Shown one piece after another: positions 1 to 9,652 of a stretch of DNA of 15,137 bases. Source of the stretch: an uncultured Bacteroidales bacterium (GTDB lineage: Bacteria > Bacteroidota > Bacteroidia > Bacteroidales > UBA932); assembly GCA_900546395.1 (NCBI GenBank), contig URDD01000061.1, positions 1 to 15,137 of the forward strand, given 5' to 3'. The position numbers and the translations under genes were made by a program. Position 1 is the first letter of the stretch; each line of letters opens with the position of its first letter. A model generated the notes under the pieces. That model was given only the letters and a program-made list of their open reading frames with translations. It ran no database searches and had not been told where the DNA came from.

Positions 1-76
1 AACTGCCGAACCTCGTTTCCGAAAACTGCAGAATCCTTATTTTCTTAAAATTGTTGGTTGAAAACTTGCTTTTTAC
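1..76 (+). pseudogene. Remnant of the STN domain of the SusC-like gene, split over three frames
   Basis: This stretch encodes pieces that together read like the C-terminal half of an STN (secretin/TonB N-terminal) domain. Frame 1 at ~22-45 gives PKTAESLFS and then a stop at 46-48. Frame 3 at 48-65 gives KLLVEN. Frame 2 from 65-67 gives LAFYMFEGQDVEIS and continues into the long receptor frame; upstream in frame 2 there is a TGA at 59-61. Joining the three needs one missing base near 46-47 and another near 66-67, both beside short A or T runs. The explanation may be sequencing error, a true double frameshift that inactivates the receptor's start, or coincidence. The peptide similarity to STN domains is recalled family knowledge, not an alignment. 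Confidence 0.45.
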
Positions 77-3000
77 ATGTTTGAAGGACAGGATGTTGAA
101 ATTTCCGGGTCCGGGAAGCAGATTTTCGTCTCAAGGAAAACCGTTTCAGATAAGACCGGGCTTTCTGAACAGAAGCCTGAAGAAAAAGTGACTGTAAGTG
201 GCAAGGTTACTGATGAAAACGGAGACCCTCTTCCTGGAGCAGCAGTAGCAGATCCTTCAGGACGCTTCGGAACAGTGGCGGATGCTGACGGTCATTATGT
301 AATCATAGTCGATAAAAAAGTAAATTCCCTGCTCTATTCTTTCCTGAGCTATACTTCGCAGGAAATACTGGTAGGTGGCAGGACTGCTATAGATGTTTCC
401 CTTCAGCCGGATGAGAACAATGTGCTGAACGAAATAGTCGTTGTAGGTTATGGCACTACCAAAAAAGCCGATCTGACAGGCTCTGTAACCACTGTAAAGA
501 TGCAGGATATCCAGGCTATGCCCAACACTACTGTCGATCAGGCTCTTCAGGGTCGTCTTGCAGGAGTGGATATCATGAGCACTTCAGGAGCTCCCGGAGC
601 ATCCACATCTATCCGTATCCGTGGTACACGTTCGATAAATGCTTCTAATGAGCCTCTTATTATTGTGGATGGTGTGGTGGATGCTGTCAGTGATATAGGT
701 GAAATCAACTCGGCTGACATTGCTTCCATTTCTGTTATGAAGGATGCATCTTCAACGGCGATTTATGGCTCGAGAGGAGCAAATGGAGTAATACTTGTCA
801 CGACAAAAAGAGGTACGACAAGCCGTCCAAGCATTACTGCAAAAGCACAGTTTGGATTGTCTTATCTTGCCAGAGAGCTGGATATCATGGATAAAGATGA
901 ATTTCTGAGATACCAGAATGACAGATATTATTTTTCGAACTTGAACAATCCCACAGCACCTCCAAGATATGACCCTAACCAATATAAAAATAACACAAAC
1001 TGGATCAGGGAGATTACCAGAGTCGCTCCTTATCAGGATTATAATGTTTCAATAAGCGGCAAGCTGGCAAACGCACTGACATATTACGGAGCCCTTTCCT
1101 TTACTGACAACCAGGGAATAGTCAAGGAAAGCTCTCAAAAAAGAATTACAGGTCGATTGAATTTGGACTATACTATCACCAAATGGCTTACTGTAGCCTT
1201 GAAAATGAGCACATCGTTCAGACAGGACCATCCCAATAAAGCGAATATAGGAGGAAAAAGCTATTGGGATGGAGCCATTTATCTGGCGCCTACCATCGGT
1301 CCGGACGATATATATAATCCTCTTTATGAAAACGGAACAGCAATAAACACTCCTATGGCTAATATCAAGAATGTGGAACATAAAAAAGAATACACCACTA
1401 CAAATACGGCTCTGGAGTTCACAATCCGTCCGGTGAAGGGGCTTGTCCTGAAAAGCAACAACAATCTTATGGTATATCAGAGACATGATTACCAGTTCTG
1501 GCCCAGTACTTTGCCTAAACGTGTGGAAGGCGAAGGGGCGGATGCTTACCGCTATGAAGGAGACGCGCGGAAATTCATATCGGAAAATACCATAACATAC
1601 AATAAAAAGACGCGTACAGGACATAGTTTCGATGTGCTCGGAGGTTTTTCGACTTCAGTGAATGTCATGAACTATCTTTCGCTGAAGGCAGAAGGGCTTC
1701 TTTCCGATGATTTGAAATGGAATAACTTGCAAGGTGTATCAAGCAAACAGAATCTTACACCGTACTCGGCTGCAGAACAGGTAAACAAGATGTCTGCTTT
1801 TGCAAGGTTCAATTATAACTTCAAGAATCGTTATTATCTTACTGTGACAGGGCGTCTTGATGGAGCTTCCAATTTTGCGGAAAACCATAAGTGGGGATTC
1901 TTCCCTTCAGCGGCATTTAAATGGACGATAAAGAATGAGCCGTGGTTGAAAAATGTCAGAAAAGTAAACGATCTATCTTTGAGAATCAGCGCAGGATGTA
2001 CAGGAAATGACGCCATTTCATATTATCGCTCCCTCGATGCTTACTCCATGGATATTAAGGGCTGGCTTTTCGGCGGCAGCCAGGGAGCTTCAGTATATCC
2101 TAACAGGGTGGCAAATCCCGATTTGACATGGGAGAAGACGAATTTATATAATATTGCCCTGGAGGGCTCTTTCTTCAAGGACAGACTCAGTTTTGTTATA
2201 GAAGGCTACCATTCCGTAACTACCGACTTGCTGCTTTATCTAAAGACACTTCAGTCAACAGGATACAGTAGCCGTCTGACAAATATCGGAAAGACCAACA
2301 ATACTGGTGTCGAACTTACTATTTCAAGTCGTAATATCCAGAAACCTCATTTCGGGTGGACGACAGATTTGACGCTTTCGCATAACCGGCAGATGGTACT
2401 GGATATCGGGCAGGAAGATTATGTAAGCGTGTTGAACAGCCCGGGAAACAATTCGTTTATGATGTACGGATACAAGAAAGGATATCCATTGAATTCCCTG
2501 TGGGGATTCCAGTATGCTGGAGTATGGCACAATGAGGACGAGTGGGTTCGCAACAAAGTGACAAAGAGTTATGTGTCCAACACAACTGTAGCGGAAGGGG
2601 CTTCTGCTAAGCCTGTTCTTGGCTGGGCCAAATATATTGACCAGAACAATGATGGCATCCTTTCCCAGGAAGATTTGATTTATCTTGGAAATTCCGATCC
2701 TCTTATATATGGAGGCCTGCAGAATACTTTCCATATTTACAATTTTTCAATATCAATCTTCTTTACTTATTCGTTGGGCGGGAAGATATACAACTGGTCA
2801 GAATTGTCTATGGCCGGAACCTATTCTGCCAATCAGTACAGATATATGGAAGATGCCTGGCATCCTGTCCGCAATCCTGAATCGGATATTCCGAGAGCTG
2901 GAGCAGAGGCCAGAATGCTACCAAGCGACTTTATGGTGCACGATGCTTCATATCTGCGTCTTAAGAATGCGAGCATCAGCTACCGGTTTGACTTTTCCAA

Positions 3001-3184
3001 ACGCTCAAAGGTGTTCAGGGATCTTACCCTTTCCCTTTCGGGAACAAACCTCTTTCTTCTGACGCGTTACAATGGTTTTGATCCTGATGTCTCAACAGAC
3101 AGTAATTCTACTCTCAGACGTGTGGATATGGGTGCTTATCCTCAAAGCCGTATGGTAATGTTGGGAGTCACGCTGCGTTTATAA
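1..3184 (+). CDS. SusC/RagA-like TonB-dependent outer-membrane receptor, 5'-partial and possibly frameshifted
   Basis: Outer-membrane transporter that, with the SusD-like lipoprotein next door, imports a ligand using TonB energy. An uninterrupted frame begins at the ATG at 77 (1035 residues, numbered from there). Residues 1-20 look like the tail of an STN domain. Residues ~38-115 form the carboxypeptidase-regulatory-like beta-sandwich typical of SusC proteins (VTVSGKVTDENGDPLPGA). The segment from ~119 (EIVVVGYGTTKKADLTGS) leads into the plug (~130-240), with ALQGRLAGVDI, IRIRGTRSINASNEPLIIVDG and SVMKDASSTAIYGSRGANGV as diagnostic motifs. The rest is a 22-strand-type barrel ending MVMLGVTLRL. 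ATG 77 is unlikely to be the true start: there is no signal peptide and it falls inside a domain. Upstream STN-like peptides lie in other frames (see separate entry). An STN extension in SusC proteins usually signals to a FecR-like anti-sigma factor and ECF sigma factor; neither is in this window. The family call is very secure; the substrate is unknown. Confidence 0.95.
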
Positions 3185-3195
3185 ATAGTAATGAT

Positions 3196-4911
3196 ATGAA
3201 AATGAACAATATGAAATATATAAGACTCGGCATATTTATGTTTCTTGTCGTACTGGCTTCTGGGTGTTCTTTGAAAGAAACCCCGAAATCATTTGTCTCA
3301 AGAAAGAACTACTACAATACGGAAACACAGTGCATAGCGGCCCTTAATGGGTGTTATGCGCCTTTGGCATCGATATATCATGCAAACTTTATGATTATGA
3401 CTGAAGGCGTGACGGATTTGTGGTATTCTCTTTCTACTACGGTTGATGCGATTTTAGATGTAACCCCTGCCAAACCTCAATTCGGAGCAACGGTCTGGCT
3501 GCAGGGTTATCGCGGAGTCATGAGGACAAATGAGTGTATTGAGTGTATAACCGCCTGTCCGTTGCCTGATGATGTGAAAATTCCTATGGTGGCTGAAGCC
3601 AGGACATTGAGGGCAATGTATTATTACATACTGACTTGTGTCTTTAACGGAGTCCCTTATTATGACTATATGGTTGCGGATGACAAGACTCTTGAAGTGA
3701 TAAGAAAACTTCCTAGGACCGATGCATATGAAATAAGAGCCCGTATGATAGATGACCTCAAGACAAATGCTGTTCCTTATTTCAGTGACGGACAGAAGGT
3801 TAGGGCGAGTGAGATAAAAGACCAGAGGGCTGGATATGCTATGTGTCAAATGCTTATAGCGAAGATGGCTATGTGGAATGAGGATTGGACAGAAGCTATA
3901 GCTGCCTTGAAAGAGATAGAGAAGATTTATGGGGAATTTACAGAATCGCGCTATCCTCTTGAAAAGACAATGTGGAGGTATAAGAATAAGATAGAAAGTA
4001 TATTCGAAATACAGCATGACTGGTCCAAGACGGGGGTGCAGTATGCCGGAAATGTGGCGAATATAATGACTCCTGCAAACAGTGCGGTTGACGGAGTCCG
4101 CTACTATGACGGGGTAATGATACCTGAATTGGGAAACGAAACTACTTCGTGGAGTTCCTTGAGAGCCAATAATACTTTTGGAATCTACCGTTTGCAGAAC
4201 AATTATTCCACGACACAGACCGCTCAGTCTGAAAACAGCATTTTTTCCCCGCTTCCGATGAAGCCTGACACTGAATCTGGTGACTACAACACGGCTGACG
4301 ACCGTTATTATACTATTCTTGACAAGGATGTAATCTCAAAACTGAAAGCAGGTGAACCTGCTGTTGTAAGAGGACAGAAAGTAGATCGCAGATGTCTTTA
4401 TGTTTTGGGGCTCGGAAACTATGATACAGGAGATACATTCAACATTTCAAAAAGTTACGGCGTAGGTTGGGCCGGACCTAAATTCTGGTGTCCTGGCATT
4501 GTGCAGAGCAATGATTCCAACAACTATACGGTATTCAGATATGCTGATGTCATTCTTATGATGGCGGAGTGTTATATCAATATGGAAAATTCAGATGAAG
4601 CGCTACGATATCTGAATATGACAAGGGCACGGGCCTGTGTGGATCCTTGGGATAACTTTGTAGGATTTGACGATCTTTTTGTCAAATTGAGGGCCGAGCG
4701 TGCCAGAGAACTTGCAGGTGAGTTCCAGAGAAAGTTCGATCTTGTAAGATGGGGTATCTGGTATGAGCAGACATTGTCCAATACAAACCAGAGCAAGGGC
4801 CTTAAGGATAGAATCCGCAGGTGTCACCGCTACTATCCTATACCTGACACGGAATGTGCCCTCTCAGGATATGTACTTACAAATGACGAGTATGTTGCGG
4901 AAGGAATGTAA
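3196..4911 (+). CDS. SusD/RagB-like nutrient-binding outer-membrane lipoprotein
   Basis: Surface lipoprotein that forms the lid over the SusC-like barrel and binds the ligand. The N-terminus is a lipoprotein signal peptide with lipobox LASGC (Cys24). Family marks are the N-terminal helical segment (FVSRKNYYNTETQCIAALNG), the TPR-like block AEARTLRAMYYYILTCVFNG, the helix FRYADVILMMAECYINMEN (from residue ~447), the block LRAERARELAGEFQRKFDLV (from ~499) and the C-terminal YYPIPDTE. At 571 residues it has normal SusD length and no gap. It starts 11 bases after the receptor stop. ATGs at 3202 and 3211 are alternative starts that keep the hydrophobic signal, and no clear Shine-Dalgarno sequence decides between them. 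The tight pairing with the upstream gene fixes the role. The ligand cannot be read from the sequence. Confidence 0.96.
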   Translation: MKMNNMKYIRLGIFMFLVVLASGCSLKETPKSFVSRKNYYNTETQCIAALNGCYAPLASIYHANFMIMTEGVTDLWYSLSTTVDAILDVTPAKPQFGATVWLQGYRGVMRTNECIECITACPLPDDVKIPMVAEARTLRAMYYYILTCVFNGVPYYDYMVADDKTLEVIRKLPRTDAYEIRARMIDDLKTNAVPYFSDGQKVRASEIKDQRAGYAMCQMLIAKMAMWNEDWTEAIAALKEIEKIYGEFTESRYPLEKTMWRYKNKIESIFEIQHDWSKTGVQYAGNVANIMTPANSAVDGVRYYDGVMIPELGNETTSWSSLRANNTFGIYRLQNNYSTTQTAQSENSIFSPLPMKPDTESGDYNTADDRYYTILDKDVISKLKAGEPAVVRGQKVDRRCLYVLGLGNYDTGDTFNISKSYGVGWAGPKFWCPGIVQSNDSNNYTVFRYADVILMMAECYINMENSDEALRYLNMTRARACVDPWDNFVGFDDLFVKLRAERARELAGEFQRKFDLVRWGIWYEQTLSNTNQSKGLKDRIRRCHRYYPIPDTECALSGYVLTNDEYVAEGM

Positions 4912-4922
4912 ATTAAAAGTCA

Positions 4923-7412
4923 ATGTTTGAAATGAACAGAATAACAGTCATTGCAATATCGGTACTGGCGTGTATTTTGGTTTCCTGCCAGAAGCCGTTT
5001 GATAAGCATTGGGATTTGCGTGTTGATTCCAATGAATATGTAACATCTTATAGAGACACTTCGCTTACCATTACCGTATGGTGTTCCGACGAATGGTCCG
5101 CATCCCTTTCCGAAGGGTCCGATTGGGTGAGTCTTGAGAAGGACGGCGGAAGCGGGATAGGGCATCTGACGCTGTCCTTCGCTGAAAATCCGGGCTTGCT
5201 CAGAAGGGCGAAAGTAAAATTGGCGTCAGGAGCGCAGAAGCAGGAAGTGACAGTGTCCCAGAGGGCTTCTGTCGCTGCTCCGAAACTTTATTTCGAGAAT
5301 ACCGGAATCCGGCTTCCCGACGGCAGTTACAGGATGAAAATGTCATTGATTACAAACCTGAGTGATGAAATAATAGCATCCATAGAACCGGAAGTTTCCT
5401 ATGAAGGAGAAGACGGCTGGATAAGTGATATACTGGTTGAGGATGGCCGTCTGCCTTTGGAGGAATCGTTCAATCAGCCAGACTGTTTTCGCAGGAATGT
5501 TGTATTTGATGTGAAAAATACTGCTGCAGGGACTTCCTCTTCCGCAAGACTGACTTTTGCGATTGCCGATGCTGCACTTAATGAATATGAAGCGTCCCTG
5601 ACTGTGGAAAAGACAGGAGAGACCCCTTATATAAGGTTTGAGGCAGAAGAAATTGATGTTGACAGGACTGGAGGCGACAAGGAAGTGAAAATCGGGTCAA
5701 ACCTGCCTGTGTCAACGGAATACTTCTCCGTATCAGAGTCTCCGGATTCGGATACCTTCATTGAAAATATGAAAATAGCGGGCGGATTGCTTAAGTTTTC
5801 AGTCGGAGAAAACGAGTCAGGGCATGAAAGGATTGCGGAATTGACTTTAAGTTACATTGATAGCGGTGACACTGAAACCAGATCTGCACCACTCCGTATC
5901 AGACAGACTATAGACATGACATCCTTTGATAACTGCGAGATACGTTCTGCGGATGAGCTGTTATCATGGGTCAGAGGCAAAGATTATTGGAAAGATACCG
6001 ATGTGATTACTCTTATGAATGACATTGACTTGCAGGGAGAGTCCTGGACACCGGTTGATTTTAGGGGGACATTTGATGGCAACGGACATTCCATAAAAGG
6101 AATAAATGTGTTGAAAAGCGGATATTGCTCTTTCTTCAGAGTAGTAAGCGGCAATGCTGTAATACGGAATCTTACTTTCGGAGCCCCAGGAGACGGCAGT
6201 CATTTCACTTGTACCGGAGCAGGGAATGAAGGCGGATATGTATTCGCAGGGCCGGTAGCAAAGATTACGGATAACGTCAAATTGGAGAATATTGTAAATT
6301 ATGCCGATGTCATTATTTCCGAAGAATGTACCGACTGCACCAAGGGATATTATGCCGGAGGAATAGCTGGATCCCATTTCTCGGTTTCTGCCGCTACCGG
6401 ATGTGTGAACTACGGCAAGGTATCGATGCTTGCCGCGCCATCTGTATATATGGACCTCGGTGGATTATTCGGAGAGGTAGTAAAGGGAGGAGATGTTTCT
6501 GATTGTGAAAATCATGGAGCAGTACAAGTGAAGTCGGAAAAAGGGGCTGCAAGTGTCAATGTCGGAGGTATTATAGGTTATCTGAATAACGCTTCTTCAA
6601 TAACCGACTGCACCAATGATGCTCCTGTTCATATCTATAACAATAGTGGAGCTACTTACAAGCTTTACGCAGGAGGAATAATAGGATTTACGGGGAATGC
6701 AAATGCCTCCAGTGCAGTTTCTCCTGAAATTGTGTCAGGATGCAGGAATCTTGCGGGGGGCACCGTGAAATGTTCCGGCAGCAAGGCAGGTGAAGCCTTT
6801 ATCGGAGGAGTCGTTGGCTATACGCTGAATGTAAATACTCCGTTTGACAATTGCAGCAATGAGGCAGAGATATCCGCAGATTATACTCCAGGGGCTTCCT
6901 GTTATACCTATTTGGGCGGTTTTGCAGGACAGCTCAAAGGACAGGGGCAGAAAATAATGGCATGTTCAAATACAGGAAATGTCAGAATTGAGTCTGGAAA
7001 CAGCAAAGGCTCAATAAGGATGGCCGGACTGGTCGGCGCAGTGGCTTCTGCCGATATTGTAATTGATAGATGCGGATGCAGAGATGCAGTAGTGGAAAGC
7101 ACGGAAAAACTTGCTGCCTCAAACGGTGTAGGCGGGCTTGTGGGAATGCTTACAAACAAGAATTTGACTATAAAGGACTGCATCTGCTCCAATGTTTCAG
7201 TAAAGGCAGTAAAGGTTTCGGGAACAAATTGCGCAATGATTCTGGCATATTTCGGAAGTGCGGGCAATAGGATAGAAAACAATGGAGTGGGCGGAAGTGT
7301 GAACGGCACTGTGCTGACGACTGAAAATATTTCTGACAAAAAGCTGATATACAATGCCTCTGCTTCTGCCGAAGGGACTCTTACATATACAGGTACATAT
7401 ATAATCGAATGA
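4923..7412 (+). CDS. BACON-type and GLUG beta-helix surface lipoprotein
   Basis: Probable surface ligand-binding or adhesin-like lipoprotein in the position where PULs encode SusE/SusF-type binding proteins. The signal peptide ends in lipobox ILVSC (Cys22). Residues ~30-115 look like a BACON domain (SDEWSASLSEGSDWVSLEKD ... AKVKLASGAQKQEVTVSQ). Two more beta-sandwich segments follow at ~118-230 and ~232-330. From ~333 the protein changes to a right-handed beta-helix of GLUG type: the cap WTPVDFRGTFDGNGHSIKG begins at W375, then eight repeats start at residue 477. No catalytic motif was recognised. The start may be the ATG at 4932 instead, which trims MFE and leaves the signal intact. The stop overlaps the next start by ATGA. 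BACON domains were proposed to bind carbohydrate or mucin and GLUG repeats occur in adhesins; the function here is inferred. Confidence 0.88.
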   Translation: MFEMNRITVIAISVLACILVSCQKPFDKHWDLRVDSNEYVTSYRDTSLTITVWCSDEWSASLSEGSDWVSLEKDGGSGIGHLTLSFAENPGLLRRAKVKLASGAQKQEVTVSQRASVAAPKLYFENTGIRLPDGSYRMKMSLITNLSDEIIASIEPEVSYEGEDGWISDILVEDGRLPLEESFNQPDCFRRNVVFDVKNTAAGTSSSARLTFAIADAALNEYEASLTVEKTGETPYIRFEAEEIDVDRTGGDKEVKIGSNLPVSTEYFSVSESPDSDTFIENMKIAGGLLKFSVGENESGHERIAELTLSYIDSGDTETRSAPLRIRQTIDMTSFDNCEIRSADELLSWVRGKDYWKDTDVITLMNDIDLQGESWTPVDFRGTFDGNGHSIKGINVLKSGYCSFFRVVSGNAVIRNLTFGAPGDGSHFTCTGAGNEGGYVFAGPVAKITDNVKLENIVNYADVIISEECTDCTKGYYAGGIAGSHFSVSAATGCVNYGKVSMLAAPSVYMDLGGLFGEVVKGGDVSDCENHGAVQVKSEKGAASVNVGGIIGYLNNASSITDCTNDAPVHIYNNSGATYKLYAGGIIGFTGNANASSAVSPEIVSGCRNLAGGTVKCSGSKAGEAFIGGVVGYTLNVNTPFDNCSNEAEISADYTPGASCYTYLGGFAGQLKGQGQKIMACSNTGNVRIESGNSKGSIRMAGLVGAVASADIVIDRCGCRDAVVESTEKLAASNGVGGLVGMLTNKNLTIKDCICSNVSVKAVKVSGTNCAMILAYFGSAGNRIENNGVGGSVNGTVLTTENISDKKLIYNASASAEGTLTYTGTYIIE
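6351..7215 (+). repeat. Eight degenerate GLUG-type protein repeats with a cysteine ladder
   Basis: Within the lipoprotein of 4923-7412 the motif x-G-G-(I/L/V)-x-G recurs as YAGGIAG, DLGGLFG, NVGGIIG, YAGGIIG, FIGGVVG, YLGGFAG, RMAGLVG and GVGGLVG. Each is followed by a turn with an aligned Cys: TGCVNYG, SDCENHG, TDCTNDA, SGCRNLA, DNCSNEA, MACSNTG, DRCGCRD and KDCICSN. A ninth, degenerate copy (YVFAGPVAK) lies just before the first. The DNA repeats are diverged, so this is an old protein-level repeat array, probably the rungs of a beta-helix with stacked Cys side chains. Confidence 0.8.
7409..7412 (+). other. ATGA stop/start overlap
   Basis: The TGA of the BACON/GLUG gene overlaps the ATG of the following gene in ATGA, which suggests translational coupling. 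An ATG six bases later (7415) would also keep the signal peptide. Confidence 0.8.
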
Positions 7413-9652
7413 CAATGAAAAACATAATAATGGCAATAGCCGCGTTGTCGGCTGTATCTTGCGCAGCTTTGGATGACGCAGAATATAAGACTCTTCATGA
7501 ACTGGCTAGTCCGGAGCGCACTATTGTAGTGCCTGCGGACGGCGGAGAAGCTGTCTTTACCGTATATTCCAACGGAAATACCCTTATCGAGGCAATAGGT
7601 CTTGAAGCTTCTCAGGCAACAGTCAGCGCCACATCATTGGAAGGAGACGGGAAAATTCATGTAACGTTTCCGGAAAACAGCGGGATGCGCAGGATGGTAA
7701 CTCTTTGTCTGAGCTTGGATGAAGGAAAGAAACTGGATACGCTTTATGCAAAACAGGAAGGAGTTAAGGCTTTCATGGACTGCACTTCACCATTCCGCTT
7801 TGTAGATGGACGTGAATCGAGAATGACAGGGTTTGAATTGCAAACCAATATCCCTTTTGAAGACCTTGATACTGAAATATCTTATCTCTCCGGGCCTGAT
7901 GGGTGGATTGAATCCGTCTCTTCGGACCTCGGAACAGTGATTGTAAAGACCAGACTGGCAGGAGCTGATTCTGGACGGGGAGAAGTGGCCTTGTCTTTTA
8001 TTGACGGATGGGGAGAGTCTCTCAAGACTTCTTTATTCATAACGATATCTGACAATACCGGTGCGTTTGGAGAAAAAGTGCCTTTTTCAGAAATAGGTTC
8101 TTATGCGGGGAAAGGCAAAATAGGGGAGGACCTGTTTATTGAAGGAGTTGTAGTAAGTGACTGCAATAGCCGTAATATGGAACTCAATCCGAGTGTCAGT
8201 TATGACAAGGTGGATATTGAAGAGAATGGAAGGACAGCCTACGTCACATCTGAAGACAGAATGTCTGGGGTGAGACTGAAGTTTTCTGAAGCCGGTGATA
8301 ACGTGCTTGTCCATGGAGTAGGCATCAAATTCAGTCTCAGGGATGCTGAAATCCATAAAGATGACGGTACTGAATCATACACTGTGACAGGTCTGACAGG
8401 AGCCAGTGTCATCAGCACTACGGAACCTTCAGCGGTGCTTCCTAAAGTTAAAAGGCTCGGTGAATTGACTGATAGTGACTTATATACTTATGTCTCTATT
8501 CCCGATATGGAGTTTGCATGCAAGTTCGGCTCTTATGCGAATGTTTATGAAAACTATGTACTAAAATCGGAAGTGAATCAGAGTGCTGAAAAAAACAACA
8601 ATAGGCTTGACGGCTGGGCTACATTGCTTGTAGATGGAGAAGGCAGGGCTGTTTATGCCCCTGTAAATATGCTGTGTCTGTGGAGACGTTCTGGAAAAGG
8701 TGTCCCTCAAGGAAGAGGACCGCTTACAGGTATTCTTGTAAGCAATGATATGAAACGCTATGGCAATCTTGGCCGTTATCAGGTAAGGGTGCTGGATGAA
8801 AGCGGCTTCGGACAGGAGTGGTCCGGCAGCGGAGCTTTCACGACTCTGGCAGAATGGGACGGCGCTCCGTATCAGTATCGCTTCAGCCAGTACAAGAGCA
8901 ATCCGCGGTATCAGTATAATGCGCTTGAAACGATTATACCGTCTGACGATTTCTCTTCATCGAATAAGACTCCGGCAGCGGAGTTGGTTTGTGAAAACCA
9001 TTCTGTTGGAAACAATACTTCTTGGCCGCTTTCATCATATTCGACATATACTTATGTCAAGGCTGACGGTCTTGGAGCCTGGCCGTCAGCGCCTGTAGGG
9101 GATTTCCGCAAATCCCTGTGTATTTCTGCAGATATAAAAGGATGGTATGACTGGGACGGCAATACGATTACAGGATATAACGGCATCTGCGTGTCGTTCA
9201 GTACAAAAGAGCTGCAGGGGAGTATGATTCAGTTTCATTATGCTTTCTGTGTGGGAAATATCTCTGCGGCGACATCAAGGTATTTCCCGGCTCACTGGTG
9301 TTCGGAATATAGCATTGACGGAGGAGTTTCCTGGAGGCCGTTGAAAGATGCTGCGACAGGAGCGGATTATGTCCATATGCGTTCGCTTCCATGGTGGGAT
9401 GCCTCGATAGGAGGAGTGACATACAGGACTAATTCTCATTGCGGACTGGGACCGACTGAGCACGTGTCCTATCTGCCGTCGGATGCTTTCGGTCATGACA
9501 AAGTGATTGTGAGAGTCAGGCCTTATGATAATGTGATGGCGGTATTTCCTACTGAATGGAATGACGATGTGGAAACCGCCTATGTATTACATAATACTAC
9601 AGTTAAGGAAACGACGGTACAGTTTGACTACATTTATATAAGCTACCGATGA
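7409..9652 (+). CDS. BACON-like / DUF5689-like / jelly-roll-like surface lipoprotein
   Basis: Large exported lipoprotein of unknown function. A short signal peptide ends at SAVSC (Cys18), and the acidic DDAE just after the Cys resembles a Bacteroidota surface-export signal. Residues ~25-115 are a BACON-like or Ig-like sandwich and ~120-220 a second one, like the start of the preceding gene. Residues ~224-470 match my recollection of DUF5689, a probable OB-like fold in Bacteroidota surface proteins (EDLFIEGVVVSD ... RLDGWATLLVD ... LCLWRRSGKGVPQGRG, W425). Residues ~475-747 look like a lectin or jelly-roll sandwich (FPAHWCSEYSIDGGVSWRPL, SLPWWD at W662-W663). From ~224 on it is clearly paralogous to the gene at 12138. 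The start overlaps the previous stop by ATGA; the ATG at 7415 is an alternative. Role inferred: ligand binding at the surface. No catalytic motif was recognised. Confidence 0.85.
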   Translation: MTMKNIIMAIAALSAVSCAALDDAEYKTLHELASPERTIVVPADGGEAVFTVYSNGNTLIEAIGLEASQATVSATSLEGDGKIHVTFPENSGMRRMVTLCLSLDEGKKLDTLYAKQEGVKAFMDCTSPFRFVDGRESRMTGFELQTNIPFEDLDTEISYLSGPDGWIESVSSDLGTVIVKTRLAGADSGRGEVALSFIDGWGESLKTSLFITISDNTGAFGEKVPFSEIGSYAGKGKIGEDLFIEGVVVSDCNSRNMELNPSVSYDKVDIEENGRTAYVTSEDRMSGVRLKFSEAGDNVLVHGVGIKFSLRDAEIHKDDGTESYTVTGLTGASVISTTEPSAVLPKVKRLGELTDSDLYTYVSIPDMEFACKFGSYANVYENYVLKSEVNQSAEKNNNRLDGWATLLVDGEGRAVYAPVNMLCLWRRSGKGVPQGRGPLTGILVSNDMKRYGNLGRYQVRVLDESGFGQEWSGSGAFTTLAEWDGAPYQYRFSQYKSNPRYQYNALETIIPSDDFSSSNKTPAAELVCENHSVGNNTSWPLSSYSTYTYVKADGLGAWPSAPVGDFRKSLCISADIKGWYDWDGNTITGYNGICVSFSTKELQGSMIQFHYAFCVGNISAATSRYFPAHWCSEYSIDGGVSWRPLKDAATGADYVHMRSLPWWDASIGGVTYRTNSHCGLGPTEHVSYLPSDAFGHDKVIVRVRPYDNVMAVFPTEWNDDVETAYVLHNTTVKETTVQFDYIYISYR
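9649..9652 (+). other. ATGA stop/start overlap
   Basis: The stop of the first DUF5689-like gene overlaps the start of the TIM-barrel gene in ATGA. There is no other in-frame ATG close by before the signal peptide, so coupling is likely to set this start. Confidence 0.85.

Noticed and set aside
1049..1624. Open frame of 191 codons on the minus strand inside the receptor gene
   Set aside because: It is fully antisense to strongly conserved SusC coding sequence, has no domain-like composition or signal, and resembles a shadow frame, like the other minus-strand frames across the window.
6908..7498. Minus-strand frame of 196 codons across the end of the GLUG gene
   Set aside because: It overlaps the GLUG repeats and the next gene's signal peptide, and its Pro/Ser/Thr-rich product is what the reverse of Gly/Ala-rich repeats gives.
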